In this document: positions 24,176-32,176 of the stretch, one piece after another | Layout: each line of letters begins with the position of its first letter | How positions within the stretch are numbered: the first letter of the stretch is position 1 | DNA from: Janthinobacterium sp. B9-8 | Lineage (GTDB): Bacteria; Pseudomonadota; Gammaproteobacteria; Burkholderiales; Chitinibacteraceae | DNA: 64,000 bases | NCBI RefSeq assembly: GCF_000969645.2 | Contig: NZ_CP014222.1 | Coordinates: 2,793,740-2,857,739, forward strand | Direction: 5' to 3' | Position numbers and translations under genes: made by a program | Notes under the pieces: model-generated | What the model saw: only the letters and a program-made list of their open reading frames with translations | Told to the model about the DNA's origin: nothing | Database searches by the model: none

Positions 24176-25227
24176 ATGAAGGCCATAAATCCCCGCGCTT
24201 TAAAATTTTAGTGGGCAGCAAGGATATTTCTAAGCTGGTCAACGATAGGCTGGTATCGGTTGGCCTGACAGACAATCGCGGCTTTGAAGCGGATCAGCTC
24301 GATATTACGCTGGACGATAGCGACGGCCTGCTAGAGATTCCGCCACGCGGTGCCGTGGTCAGTGTGTCGCTGGGCTGGTCTGATAGTGGCTTAGTCGATA
24401 AGGGCCAATATACGGTGGATGAAGTCGAACACAGCGGCGCACCGGATCAGCTCACCATCCGCGCCCGCAGTGCCGATTTACGCGCGGGCTTGTCGGTTAA
24501 GAAAGAACGCTCCTGGCATCAAACCACCGTGGGCGCGATTGTTGAAACCATCGCCAAACAAAACAAGATCCAGCACCGGATCGGGCAAGGCTTAGCCGGG
24601 CAAGCCATCAATCACATCGACCAAACCAGCGAAAGCGACGCCAGCTTTTTAAGCCGTATCGCTAAAATGTTTGATGCGATTGCCACGGTAAAAGATAACA
24701 GCCTGCTGTTTATGAAAGCAGGCCAGGCCACCACGGCCAGCGGCAAGCCCTTGGGTAAAGTGCTGATTACGCGCCAATCAGGGGATAGTCATAGATTCGG
24801 TATTGCAGACCGGGGCGCATATAGCGGCGTGAAAGCCGCATGGCAAAACACCAAAACGGCCAAGAAAGAAACCACTACGGTAAAACGTAAGCCCAGAAAA
24901 AAAGCAGGCCCCGGGCAAGGTGAAGTCATCCAGGGCGCGGACGATAATGTCAAAACCCTAAGACACGTTTACGCCAGCAAAACCAACGCCGAACGGGCCG
25001 CAAAAGCAGAATGGGAAAAACTGCAGCGCGGCGTGGCTCAGTTCTCAATCTCCCTCGCCTATGGCCGCCCCGAACTCTTCCCCGAGCTACCCGCCAGCGT
25101 TTCAGGCTTTAAGCCCATTATCGATAAGCAAGACTGGATCATCAGCCGCGCCACGCATAGCCTGACAGATAGCGGCTACACCACGGCTTTGGAGCTGGAA
25201 GTAAAGGCTAGTGAGGTAGACGGGTAA
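24172..25227 (+). CDS. D: Baseplate hub protein, P2 gpD family (late control D)
   Basis: A 351-residue hub protein. Family sequence: KDISKLVNDRLVSVGLTDNRGFEADQLDITLDDSDGLLEIPPRGA, YTVDEVEHSGAPDQLTIRARSADLR and a conserved C-terminus with FPELPASVSGFKPIIDKQDWIISRATHSLTDSGYTTALELE. Structurally it is related to VgrG and T4 gp27 and mounts the spike. It ends the late tail operon. Confidence 0.94.
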   Translation: MNEGHKSPRFKILVGSKDISKLVNDRLVSVGLTDNRGFEADQLDITLDDSDGLLEIPPRGAVVSVSLGWSDSGLVDKGQYTVDEVEHSGAPDQLTIRARSADLRAGLSVKKERSWHQTTVGAIVETIAKQNKIQHRIGQGLAGQAINHIDQTSESDASFLSRIAKMFDAIATVKDNSLLFMKAGQATTASGKPLGKVLITRQSGDSHRFGIADRGAYSGVKAAWQNTKTAKKETTTVKRKPRKKAGPGQGEVIQGADDNVKTLRHVYASKTNAERAAKAEWEKLQRGVAQFSISLAYGRPELFPELPASVSGFKPIIDKQDWIISRATHSLTDSGYTTALELEVKASEVDG

Positions 25228-25294
25228 AAACCAAGCTGGAACATAAGCCGAACATGTGCTATATGTGTATAGCAAACTCTAAAGGACGAAAGCG

Positions 25295-25519
25295 ATGTTA
25301 GCAATCAGACTACCTGCCGAGATAGAAAGTCGCTTAGATTTTTTAGCGAAGAGTACCGGCAGGACTAAAACATTTTACGCCAAAGAGGCCATTCTTCAGC
25401 ATCTGGATGATTTAGAAGACCTCTATCTGGCCGAACAACGCTTAAGTGCCATCCACTCTGGGCAAAGTAAAACCTATAGTTTAGAAGAAGTGGAGCGCAA
25501 CCTTGGCTTGGCTGATTAA
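25295..25519 (+). CDS. Antitoxin, RelB/ribbon-helix-helix type
   Basis: A 74-residue antitoxin. Residues 1-45 form a ribbon-helix-helix DNA-binding domain (MLAIRLPAEIESRLDFLAKSTGRTKTFYAKEAILQHLDDLED), and the acidic C-terminus (SLEEVERNLGLAD) would wrap the toxin. It starts after AAAGGACG and overlaps the toxin gene by 17 bases. Such pairs autoregulate through the RHH domain. It lies just after the late operon, probably under its own promoter. Confidence 0.9.
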   Translation: MLAIRLPAEIESRLDFLAKSTGRTKTFYAKEAILQHLDDLEDLYLAEQRLSAIHSGQSKTYSLEEVERNLGLAD

Positions 25520-25772
25520 ACTGGATGAAGAAGCTCAGAAAGATCTAGCCAAACTAGATAAACAAGTAGCACGACGAATTACGGCTTTTTTACGGGAGCG
25601 GGTAGCAACGCTAGAAGATCCACGCAGCATTGGTGAAGCCTTAAAAGGCTCTAAGCTCGGTGAATTCTGGAAGTACCGCGTGGGTGATTACCGACTTATC
25701 AGCAGCATAGAAGATGGCGCATTGCGCATACTGGTTGTGAAAATAGGTAATCGACGTGAAGTGTACAAATAG
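25503..25772 (+). CDS. RelE/ParE-family toxin
   Basis: An 89-residue toxin with the compact RelE/ParE fold: WLIKLDEEAQKDLAKLDKQVARRITAFLRERV, GEALKGSKLGEFWKYRVGDYRLI and a C-terminal RILVVKIGNRREVYK. The Arg and Tyr residues resemble those of RelE mRNA interferases. The start is TTG inside the antitoxin gene. An intrinsic terminator follows directly. As prophage cargo it may stabilise lysogeny or exclude other phages. Confidence 0.9.
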   Translation: MAWLIKLDEEAQKDLAKLDKQVARRITAFLRERVATLEDPRSIGEALKGSKLGEFWKYRVGDYRLISSIEDGALRILVVKIGNRREVYK

Positions 25773-25786
25773 CTTTAAATCGAGCC

Positions 25787-25815
25787 AAGCCCCTTTTAAA
25801 CAAAGGGGCTTTTTT
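25787..25815 (+). terminator. Intrinsic terminator after the toxin-antitoxin genes
   Basis: Stem AAGCCCCTTT/AAAGGGGCTT with a short loop, followed by TTTTT on the plus strand, 15 bases after the toxin stop codon. Confidence 0.9.
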
Positions 25816-25826
25816 ATGCCTGTAAC

Positions 25827-26078
25827 CTACACCGCTGCACTCGCATTAGGTGTCTGCACAAACGAATTAACTGGCGAGTGCATCCCTGCACAGTTTTCTA
25901 TTTGCCTTCGTGAAGGAAGGTAATCTATGCCTACAGTAAGTCCAAGCAAAAATGCCAATACTAAACACACCGTATTAAGTAGCCATTTTGAAGCGGAAAT
26001 ATGAAAGTGTGCATGTTTAATCTTAATATCCTTACATGCAGTCATACCCGTGGAACCTAAGAATGTTCGATCTTTCAT
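25827..26078 (-). CDS. Possible small membrane protein between terminators
   Basis: An 83-residue frame with one clear hydrophobic helix (WLLNTVCLVLAFLLGLTVGI, about residues 32-51) flanked by charged ends. A shorter start at MTACKDIKIKH is also possible. No good ribosome binding site precedes either start, and the frame is enclosed by terminators on both sides. It may be a real prophage membrane peptide or chance. Function unknown. Confidence 0.35.
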   Translation of the reverse strand: MKDRTFLGSTGMTACKDIKIKHAHFHISASKWLLNTVCLVLAFLLGLTVGIDYLPSRRQIENCAGMHSPVNSFVQTPNASAAV

Positions 26079-26092
26079 TTTGAATTAGCCAT

Positions 26093-26117
26093 AAAAAAAC
26101 CCGCCACATTGCGGGTT
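26093..26117 (-). terminator. Intrinsic terminator, minus strand
   Basis: Stem AACCCGC/GCGGGTT with a six-base loop and a T-run on the minus strand. It would stop leakage of the leftward repressor transcript. Confidence 0.8.
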
Positions 26118-26125
26118 CAATTAGC

Positions 26126-26163
26126 AAAAAAACAGCGTTCACAATATAAACGCTGTTTTTTTT
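26126..26163. terminator. Bidirectional terminator after the repressor gene
   Basis: AACAGCGTT and AACGCTGTT arms flanked by A-run and T-run, so it can act in both directions. It lies 16 bases beyond the repressor stop codon. Confidence 0.82.
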
Positions 26164-26178
26164 AATGGCCGTTCACAT

Positions 26179-26631
26179 TCAAAATTTAAAAGTTTGATCA
26201 CCATGAATGGTCAAATCACCCTCAATTACTTTGCCGACTCCCCCAACATATTTCTGCTGAACTACTACCTGCTTATCAACGCCTGCATGGGCCATTGATA
26301 AAAGAGCAGTCCGCACCGACGGCGTCGCAGCACGTAAAGCAGAAATCATCTGTTGCTCTTCTGGAGACAAAAGACCTGCGGTACGTTCTCCCGTCACAAT
26401 GTACTGAACATCCGCGCCTATATCAGAGAATGGTAATAGTACAGAAATGGGGGGATTAGTTTTATTTTTTTCGTAGCCATAAAGAGAGTCAACTGAGATA
26501 CCAAGCGCCTTTGCTGCTGCTTCTTGTGACAAACCAAGCCGCTTTCTTTCCTCTTTTAGGCGAGCAGAAACACCGACCATTCTCTGCTTTACGTTTGACA
26601 ACCCCGAAGATGATACGGATAATCTATTCAT
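26179..26631 (-). CDS. Phage repressor, CI-like XRE-family regulator
   Basis: A 150-residue regulator. A helix-turn-helix XRE domain occupies about residues 18-60 (SARLKEERKRLGLSQEAAAKALGISVDSLYGYEKNKTNPP), followed by a short oligomerisation-like C-terminus without LexA-type protease residues. Start MNRLSV chosen; a start 17 codons downstream (MVGVSARL) is also possible. It is transcribed leftward, divergent from the early genes, so it most likely maintains lysogeny. Confidence 0.85.
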   Translation of the reverse strand: MNRLSVSSSGLSNVKQRMVGVSARLKEERKRLGLSQEAAAKALGISVDSLYGYEKNKTNPPISVLLPFSDIGADVQYIVTGERTAGLLSPEEQQMISALRAATPSVRTALLSMAHAGVDKQVVVQQKYVGGVGKVIEGDLTIHGDQTFKF

Positions 26632-26672
26632 AGATTCTAGCAAGTCTCTTAGTGTCACTCTAAACAGCCTTA

Positions 26673-26954
26673 ATGGTAGCGCAAACAATGGAAGAAAACG
26701 ATTCAGGCGATCAAAGCATGCCTAGGGCACCACGCGGCATGCTCAGCCGCAGAGGGATAAATTTACGCCTCAAGGAAATTGAACACCCTGTTGTGAGTGG
26801 CATCGCCAAGCAAGAATCAAGATCAGTCGCTTCTATGTGCCGGTTGCTCTTATTAGAGGGTTTGGCGTCTCGAGGTATAGAAGTCCCCGAGGAAGAACTA
26901 GAAAGCATCGAAGACGTAGCCTTAATCAGTACAGAACAAACGGTAATGGCTTAG
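26673..26954 (+). CDS. Small early protein opposite the repressor, possible Cro/Cox-like role
   Basis: A 93-residue basic-then-acidic protein. The middle (ESRSVASMCRLLLLEGLASRGIEVP) resembles the helix part of ribbon-helix-helix or Arc-like regulators, but no family is certain. It is the first rightward gene facing the repressor, where P2-like phages encode Cox or Cro-type regulators. Start could also be an ATG 15 bases downstream. Function inferred only from position. Confidence 0.6.
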   Translation: MVAQTMEENDSGDQSMPRAPRGMLSRRGINLRLKEIEHPVVSGIAKQESRSVASMCRLLLLEGLASRGIEVPEEELESIEDVALISTEQTVMA

Positions 26955-27064
26955 TGCCTGCCTAAGTGCCCCTAAGAAATATAAGCGTTTTACCCGACGA
27001 ATGGTAGTCGTTTGTGGCTCTGCCTTTTGCTTTTGTAATTTTTGTTAGCTTTGGAGTAATCATC

Positions 27065-27322
27065 ATGGCCGTAGAAATTCGTTGTCCCGCTTGTGGCGGT
27101 AAAACATCTACACGCAATAGCATTCAATTGACTGCAAAGCTTAGAAGTGCAGAAATTGTGTGCCGAAACTGCAATAGACCGAGCGATGTCATGATTGAAG
27201 TCACCAACAATTACAATGTAATAAAAGAAAAAAACCCACTCTTACACACCTACAAAATCGGCGACTGGCACAAAGAAAAAGCCGCTAATGACTCCGAAGA
27301 ACAACTTCCCCTCGCGCTATAA
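27065..27322 (+). CDS. ogr: Ogr/Delta-like zinc-finger late activator
   Basis: An 85-residue protein opening MAVEIRCPACGGKTSTRNSIQLTAKLRSAEIVCRNCN, with the CxxC...CxxC zinc site of the Ogr/Delta family that activates late promoters by contacting RNA polymerase alpha. The ATG after GGAGTAATCATC was chosen over an upstream start that adds a hydrophobic leader. Unlike P2, where ogr follows D, the gene lies in the early region before gpA. Confidence 0.82.
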   Translation: MAVEIRCPACGGKTSTRNSIQLTAKLRSAEIVCRNCNRPSDVMIEVTNNYNVIKEKNPLLHTYKIGDWHKEKAANDSEEQLPLAL

Positions 27323-27403
27323 CCCGAAGTAATTCCCCTTTTATCTAAGCCTTCCCGCGCCTGTTTAACAGCCGCAGGGGCTTTGTCACGTCTGGATAAA
27401 ACA

Positions 27404-27865
27404 ATGCCCGCTATTGCAGAGCAATTACCCCAGCCCTTTACGCCAAGAATCATCAATACATTGGAGCCTAAACGCTGCAATGTAACGAAAATCAAAATGA
27501 GTCCGCGTGAATGTGCTGTCGCAATGGTCAGCGGCTATCCAGACATGCCCAAGAGTGAAAGCAAGCGAGAACGCCCCGCCTTTATCTATGCCGACGACGG
27601 CGAAGAAGTGCTCGCCACGCTCAAACCACAGCGCAAACCTTTGCCGGTATTGAATCAGGAAGAAAACCAAGAGCTGGCCGATTTATTAGCTTGGGCACAA
27701 AAAGCCGATACAGCGATCCATGCCCGCATGGCCCGCCTCAATCAGTTCGACTTGCCCCAAGAATCCGCCAAGCTCAAACAGATGCGCGGCTTGCTGGGGT
27801 GCTTGATCGTAGAAGGTGAAACAACGCTACAAAACGCGTGGTATGCCAAGGCGACCGCGCAATGA
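27404..27865 (+). CDS. Early-region protein before gpA, unknown function
   Basis: A 153-residue protein with no recognised domain. It has a proline-rich N-terminus (MPAIAEQLPQPFTPRIINTLEPKRC), then a helical part (NQEENQELADLLAWAQKADTAIHARMARLNQFDL). Its stop overlaps the gpA start as ATGA, so the two are translationally coupled. A role in replication or its control is a guess from position. Confidence 0.7.
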   Translation: MPAIAEQLPQPFTPRIINTLEPKRCNVTKIKMSPRECAVAMVSGYPDMPKSESKRERPAFIYADDGEEVLATLKPQRKPLPVLNQEENQELADLLAWAQKADTAIHARMARLNQFDLPQESAKLKQMRGLLGCLIVEGETTLQNAWYAKATAQ

Positions 27866-29769
27866 ATCCAAAATTCAATTTGCAAGAATGGCTGGAAACC
27901 GCCACAGATAGCGAGTGCCGCGCCAAGGCTAAAGAATTTGCCGTCCGTTGCTCAAGTATCGAAGAGCCACTGGAGTTGCTAGAAATGGTGGTTTCGCGTG
28001 GCTGGATCGTACTACCCGAGCACGGCGTAAAACATCTTGACTACAAAAAAATGAAACCGGCCCAGCGCCGCTATGTGCTGGAGCTGGCCGCGCGAATCAA
28101 GTCAGATAAGTGGTGGAGTAAGCGCTTGCGTACGCTCGCCATCCGCGCCGCCGAAGCCCGCGCTTATTCCTACGGTATTGGCATGGGTAAGGATAAAGCG
28201 TATGTCAGCACTTGGAATTTAGAGCGGATGGTGATCCGCGCCCAGCAAGGCGCGGTGGCCATGGCCGAAGCGGTGGCTATTTCGCCCGATGGTGAAGTCA
28301 TCGATATGGCCGATGTGCTGGAAGGCAGTATGGCCAACGGCAAAAACAAGCGCACCGAGTTGATAGTTCGTACCAAGGGCATGGCCGAACGGGCTCAAGA
28401 ACTAGGCTACCGCGCTTACGCCATTACCCTGACTGCGCCAGGCTGCTACCACCGCTGCACCAGCGTCGGCGAAAAGCCGCACTTAAAACTGATCCTCAAT
28501 AAAAAATGGAATGGCTTTAGCCAGCAACAAACCGCCAGCTATTTGACTAAGTGCTGGGCGCAATGCCGTACCCAATTTAGCAAATCCGAAATTGATTTTA
28601 TGGGGCTGCGCACTTTAGAGCCGCACAAAGACGGCACCCCGCACTGGCACTTAATCTTTTTTGTGAAGCCGCAAAACGCCAGCGAAGCTCTTAAGATCAT
28701 CCGCGATAAATATCTACATGCCGAGAGTCAGGAGAAAAACGCCCAAAAAGTCCGCGTAAAGATCGACGCAATCAAGCCACGCAAAGGCCAAGACATGGTT
28801 TACGCCGCCGTGGCCTATGCCATTGCCTACATCGCTAAAAATATCGATGGCTATAAAGTGGACGGCGATACCGAGGCGGGCATGAGTGCCATCAACGGCG
28901 CACAGCGTGCAACGGTCTGGGCACGTATTTTGGGCCGTCGTCAGTTCCAGATGTTTGGCACAGCGCCGGTCACGCCTTACCGCGAATCCCGACGCGTGCG
29001 CAAAGACGCTGAAACCCTACTAGAAGAACTGATCGCGCAGGATAAAGAGCCGGCCATTGTCGAAGCCGCTAAGGGATTAATCGACGGCAATCTAAAGCCC
29101 TGCATTACCGAAGCCATGAAGGCCATGAGATCAGGCCGTGCCGATGTACTCGCACCTCTCACCGCTTTACGCGATTTACACCTTGATGGCCAGATCGTTT
29201 GCCCTACCCGTATTTTGGGCAGCGCATGGGACGCCGCCGACAAGGGCGACTTTCGCGCCTATATGGTCGCCATGGAAAACGACCCACTGGAGCTGGTAAA
29301 ACGCGAACAAATCAACGGTTATGGCGAAGTGGTTGCAGTCATTTGCGGCGTAAAGAGCCAACGCGGCCAAGTGCTTACCCATAAGGAAGGCTGGAAAGTG
29401 CAGGGTGCCAAAGGCAAAGCGCGGCTGGGCAAAGCTTGCCACGCCCAAAAAGGCCCATTTAAGGGTGCATCACATATCGAATACAGCCCGCACGAAGTCG
29501 CAGAAATGAAACGCGCCCAAAAGCAGAAACAAGAGGCTGTGTTTTTAGGTGTGGCCTTTGCCGCTGAAGCGAAGCGCAAGCGTCGGGAGAGGGCGAAGCC
29601 TTCGACCCTAGGTCATGTGGCATTAACTGTTTCTTGCACTTTGGATCAGGCACTTAATGATAAAGGCATAAGAAGAGAAGAAGCCCCACCGGATCTAAGC
29701 GAGCGGGCCAGATTAAACGCCCAGAAGTACGGCGCTCAGGCTTATCTCGACGCCAAAAACAAAAATTAA
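27862..29769 (+). CDS. A: Replication initiator endonuclease, P2 gpA family
   Basis: A 635-residue rolling-circle initiator that nicks the phage origin. LEPHKDGTPHWHLIFFV contains the HUH metal site, and YAAVAYAIAYIAKNIDGYK (about residues 322-340) holds the Tyr-containing catalytic helix of gpA proteins. The N-terminal domain (AQRRYVLELAARIKSDKWWSKRLRTLAIRAAEARAYSYG) is also typical. The P2 origin lies inside gene A; an equivalent site could not be located by eye. Confidence 0.92.
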   Translation: MNPKFNLQEWLETATDSECRAKAKEFAVRCSSIEEPLELLEMVVSRGWIVLPEHGVKHLDYKKMKPAQRRYVLELAARIKSDKWWSKRLRTLAIRAAEARAYSYGIGMGKDKAYVSTWNLERMVIRAQQGAVAMAEAVAISPDGEVIDMADVLEGSMANGKNKRTELIVRTKGMAERAQELGYRAYAITLTAPGCYHRCTSVGEKPHLKLILNKKWNGFSQQQTASYLTKCWAQCRTQFSKSEIDFMGLRTLEPHKDGTPHWHLIFFVKPQNASEALKIIRDKYLHAESQEKNAQKVRVKIDAIKPRKGQDMVYAAVAYAIAYIAKNIDGYKVDGDTEAGMSAINGAQRATVWARILGRRQFQMFGTAPVTPYRESRRVRKDAETLLEELIAQDKEPAIVEAAKGLIDGNLKPCITEAMKAMRSGRADVLAPLTALRDLHLDGQIVCPTRILGSAWDAADKGDFRAYMVAMENDPLELVKREQINGYGEVVAVICGVKSQRGQVLTHKEGWKVQGAKGKARLGKACHAQKGPFKGASHIEYSPHEVAEMKRAQKQKQEAVFLGVAFAAEAKRKRRERAKPSTLGHVALTVSCTLDQALNDKGIRREEAPPDLSERARLNAQKYGAQAYLDAKNKN

Positions 29770-29850
29770 AGCACGACCAAGGCACTGCTACGCCTGCCGC
29801 ATCTAACCCGACGTATGCAGCATTCATTGATCTAAATAGGAATCTGAACC

Positions 29851-30090
29851 ATGAGCGACAAGATAGACCAAGCCAGCGATGTATCAGAGCTGATGCGCTG
29901 CAACGCCATAGCCGCCCACTTCGCCAGCGCAAAGCTAAACAAAGATAAAACCCCTCAGCCAAGCGGGGAATGCCGCTGGTGCAGCGCGGTCGCCGTCAAT
30001 GATGCGGTGTTCTGCTGCGAGGAATGCGCCAAGGACTGGCAAGGGTATAACGCCACGAAGCAAAAAGCCCAGCGCATTGCAGGCAGATAA
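29851..30090 (+). CDS. Small zinc-finger protein of the replication region
   Basis: A 79-residue protein with four cysteines arranged CRWCSAVAVNDAVFCCEECAKDW (about residues 41-64), a compact zinc finger similar to small phage DksA/TraR-like or treble-clef proteins. The N-terminus is helical. It starts 81 bases after gpA. The role is unknown; possible modulation of RNA polymerase or DNA binding. Confidence 0.7.
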   Translation: MSDKIDQASDVSELMRCNAIAAHFASAKLNKDKTPQPSGECRWCSAVAVNDAVFCCEECAKDWQGYNATKQKAQRIAGR

Positions 30091-30264
30091 ATGGAAATAA
30101 AGCGGATATCCGAACTCACCGAGAGCGGCCACTACTGGTGGCGGGCTCACCCAAAGCAGGACTGGCAAGTTTTATATATCGCCAACCCCGAAAGATTAAC
30201 TTATGGCATGGCGAGCTTTGAATTCGTTGGACCAATACAGGAGCCAAAACATGAGCAGCATTAG
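30091..30264 (+). CDS. 57-residue early protein, unknown
   Basis: A short gene starting immediately after the stop codon of the zinc-finger gene (TAAATG) and overlapping the next gene by 14 bases, so it fits tightly into an operon. The product reads MEIKRISELTESGHYWWRAH..DWQVLYIANPERL, with aromatic residues suggesting a small beta fold as seen in minor phage proteins. No function assigned. Confidence 0.6.
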   Translation: MEIKRISELTESGHYWWRAHPKQDWQVLYIANPERLTYGMASFEFVGPIQEPKHEQH

Positions 30265-30481
30265 AATTAATAAAGAAGAACTCATCGAGCTAACAGGGAA
30301 GCAGCAAACATCAGCACAAGTAAAATGGTTTAAACAGCATTTAAATATCAATATTGCTTGTGATGCGAAAGGGCCAATCCTTAATCATGCAATTTACAGT
30401 GAACTATTAAAAAAACAATATGGCCTGATACCTGAAGCCCCCAATGCTGTTAAACGCCCACAAGTAATATTGAGAAACTAA
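30251..30481 (+). CDS. DUF4224-like protein preceding the integrase
   Basis: A 76-residue protein with the DUF4224 pattern IRINKEELIELTGKQQTSAQVKWFKQHLNINIACDAKGPILNHAIYSELL. Members typically sit just upstream of phage integrases and may help excision or DNA binding. The ATG is preceded by AGGAGCC and its stop overlaps the integrase start by one base. Confidence 0.85.
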   Translation: MSSIRINKEELIELTGKQQTSAQVKWFKQHLNINIACDAKGPILNHAIYSELLKKQYGLIPEAPNAVKRPQVILRN

Positions 30482-31623
30482 TGACTCGAAAACGTGAGAA
30501 AAATAAGGGACTAACCAATAGCAGGATTTATATTAAAAATAATCGCTATTATTTTTTCTCTGCCAATTACACAATTAGCCCAATTGATGGGAAGGCAAGG
30601 CAGTGGCATAGCCTTTGCCTAGTTTCAGATGGTGAATTAAATGCAAGGCTTGCCGCGCAAAAAATAATTAGCCATAACACTCAAACAGATGAAGAAGGCA
30701 ACTTTCCTACCCACTTTAAAAACTATGCATCTTATGTCTTTAAAAAGCGAGCGAAAGAAGCCCCAAAAGATCTACCACGCTTGCTGATGCACGAAACAGC
30801 CAATAAGAATTTAAATGGTATATTTGAAACGATTGAAACCGCATTTCGCCAATTTAATATTGTTGATGTACTTCCTGTTGATATCGCCTCTTTTGTTGAC
30901 CAGTGGGAAGGTAAAAGAATGGCGCAGGTGTATCAATCGAGGTTATCTGATTTTTTTAAATGGGCGTGTCGGAGAGGATACAGAGCAGAAAACCCATGCA
31001 GAGAAATATCCGTCGCCAAGCCGAAGAAACGAAGCCGCTATATCACCGACGATGAATTTAACGAGGTAAAAGAAGCGCTATTGATGGGGCTAGATGGCCA
31101 GCCAACACGAAGTGGCAAAATGGTCAGTTGCTACGTGGATCTTTGTTTCTTGCTGTACCAGCGAACAACAGAAATAAGATTGCTGCGCTGGGATCAAATC
31201 ACATCCGAAGGAATTTTATTTACGCCGACCAAAACAGAAAAAAGCAGCGGTGCAAAAGTACAAGTTCCAATGACCCAAGCAGTACAGGATGTTTTAAGTA
31301 GAGCAAGACAAGCGTATCCAGAGCGCGAGATCAAATCAGAGTATGTAATCCACACTCATGATTTAAAGCCTTACACGACTACAGGAATAGGCTCAGCGTG
31401 GAAACGTGCAGCGCAACGAGCAGGTGTTAGCAATGCAACGCTAAAAGACTTACGAGCAAAGGCAATGACCGATGCAAAGCGGGATGGCTATACAGTGAAG
31501 CAAATCAGTGTTGGCGGTGCGCATACTGATGAAGAAATGACCGAGAGCTACATCAAGCTCAGGGAAACACCAGTCAGCGAGGTAGTTCTCAAGCTACCAG
31601 TAAAAAAACAGCCCGAAAAATAG
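30481..31623 (+). CDS. int: Tyrosine-recombinase integrase of prophage 1
   Basis: A 380-residue integrase. The N-terminal arm-binding part (about 1-90) precedes the core-binding domain (about 100-170) and a catalytic domain from about 185. Catalytic candidates are R228 in YQRTTEIRLLRW, R325 in LKDLRAKA, H348 in GGAHTDEE and nucleophile Y357 in TESYIKL; the usual His of box II is replaced (LKDLR). It ends about 120 bases before a tRNA-Pro fragment, its likely attachment core. Confidence 0.93.
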   Translation: MTRKREKNKGLTNSRIYIKNNRYYFFSANYTISPIDGKARQWHSLCLVSDGELNARLAAQKIISHNTQTDEEGNFPTHFKNYASYVFKKRAKEAPKDLPRLLMHETANKNLNGIFETIETAFRQFNIVDVLPVDIASFVDQWEGKRMAQVYQSRLSDFFKWACRRGYRAENPCREISVAKPKKRSRYITDDEFNEVKEALLMGLDGQPTRSGKMVSCYVDLCFLLYQRTTEIRLLRWDQITSEGILFTPTKTEKSSGAKVQVPMTQAVQDVLSRARQAYPEREIKSEYVIHTHDLKPYTTTGIGSAWKRAAQRAGVSNATLKDLRAKAMTDAKRDGYTVKQISVGGAHTDEEMTESYIKLRETPVSEVVLKLPVKKQPEK

Positions 31624-31669
31624 CCCGTAAGAATGCCGTTTTCTCTGCTTTTTTCCTCGCTTTGCGGGA

Positions 31670-31695
31670 TTATATTAGAACATCTTCTAATATAA
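31670..31695. repeat. AT-rich 11-bp perfect inverted repeat downstream of int
   Basis: TTATATTAGAA and TTCTAATATAA separated by CATC, just after the integrase stop. With no U-run it is not a standard terminator. It could be an integrase or excisionase binding site, or an RNA hairpin. Confidence 0.6.
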
Positions 31696-31704
31696 CGGGC
31701 AAAA

Positions 31705-31739
31705 CAAAAGGGCTAGCTTTCGCTAACCCTTTGTTTTTA
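31705..31739. terminator. Bidirectional terminator between int and tRNA fragment
   Basis: AAAGGGCTAGC and GCTAACCCTTT arms around TTTC, with T-rich tracts on either side (TTTGTTTTT rightward, CTTTTGTTTT leftward). It would end the integrase transcript, and on the minus strand it resembles a tRNA-gene terminator directly beyond the CCA end. Confidence 0.85.
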
Positions 31740-31740
31740 T

Positions 31741-31785
31741 TGGTCGGAATGAGAGGATTCGAACCTCCGACCCCTTGCACCCCAT
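31741..31785 (-). tRNA. 3' half of tRNA-Pro(GGG), attachment-site fragment (truncated)
   Basis: On the minus strand this reads from the anticodon loop (ATGGGGT, anticodon GGG) through GCAAG, the T arm GGTTCGAATCC and the acceptor 3' strand to an encoded CCA. It matches the 3' half of bacterial tRNA-Pro. The expected 5' half is not present to the right, so it is not a functional tRNA. It is best read as the core of an integrase attachment site between prophage 1 and whatever begins at 31786. Confidence 0.85.
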
Positions 31786-32176
31786 ACTTACAGATCACCA
31801 CACAACCGCTTTAAAAACAATAAGTTACATCTTTACACTGCACAGACAAACCACCTAAAAGCCCTTGCAGAACACGATAACAAGAAGGCTCCCGTACATT
31901 TTTCGTACATGAGAATATCCCAACAATCCCATCACGTTCAACTTTAAATATCAACTGATTAGCAAAAAAAAAACGGCTCTGCTGATTGAATAATGAGCAA
32001 AGCAAACAGTCTGAATTAACATCTGTAACAAGATCAATAAAAATTAAAGCAGTACCATAAAATAAGTAGAAAATGACCTGTGCTTGCTAACCGTTATATT
32101 TTTCAAACGAAACAATCAAATTAAGACAGCCACAGTATTGTGGTAAAAATATATAAAAAGCACGATCAGTAATACA
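31786..32176. other. AT-rich intergenic stretch beyond the att core
   Basis: No convincing gene. A 64-codon minus-strand frame (31811-32005) lacks recognisable features. The stretch is clearly AT-richer than the prophage to the left and grades into the AT-rich operon to the right, suggesting that a different mobile element starts here. Confidence 0.5.

Larger units (their letters stand above)
3471..31785. mobile_element. P2-like prophage 1, nearly complete
   Basis: The gene set and order follow P2-family Myoviridae: leftward Q and P, rightward O N M L X, lysis, R S V W J I H, FI FII E T U D, repressor, Ogr-like activator, gpA, integrase. The right end is set by a tRNA-Pro 3' fragment next to the integrase terminator. 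No matching left attachment copy was found inside the window, so the left limit is only approximate. Genes O and R carry frameshifts, which would block particle formation if real. Confidence 0.9.

Noticed and set aside
31811..32005. 64-codon leftward frame next to the att core
   Set aside because: No recognised domain, no start context, AT-rich DNA where short frames arise by chance.
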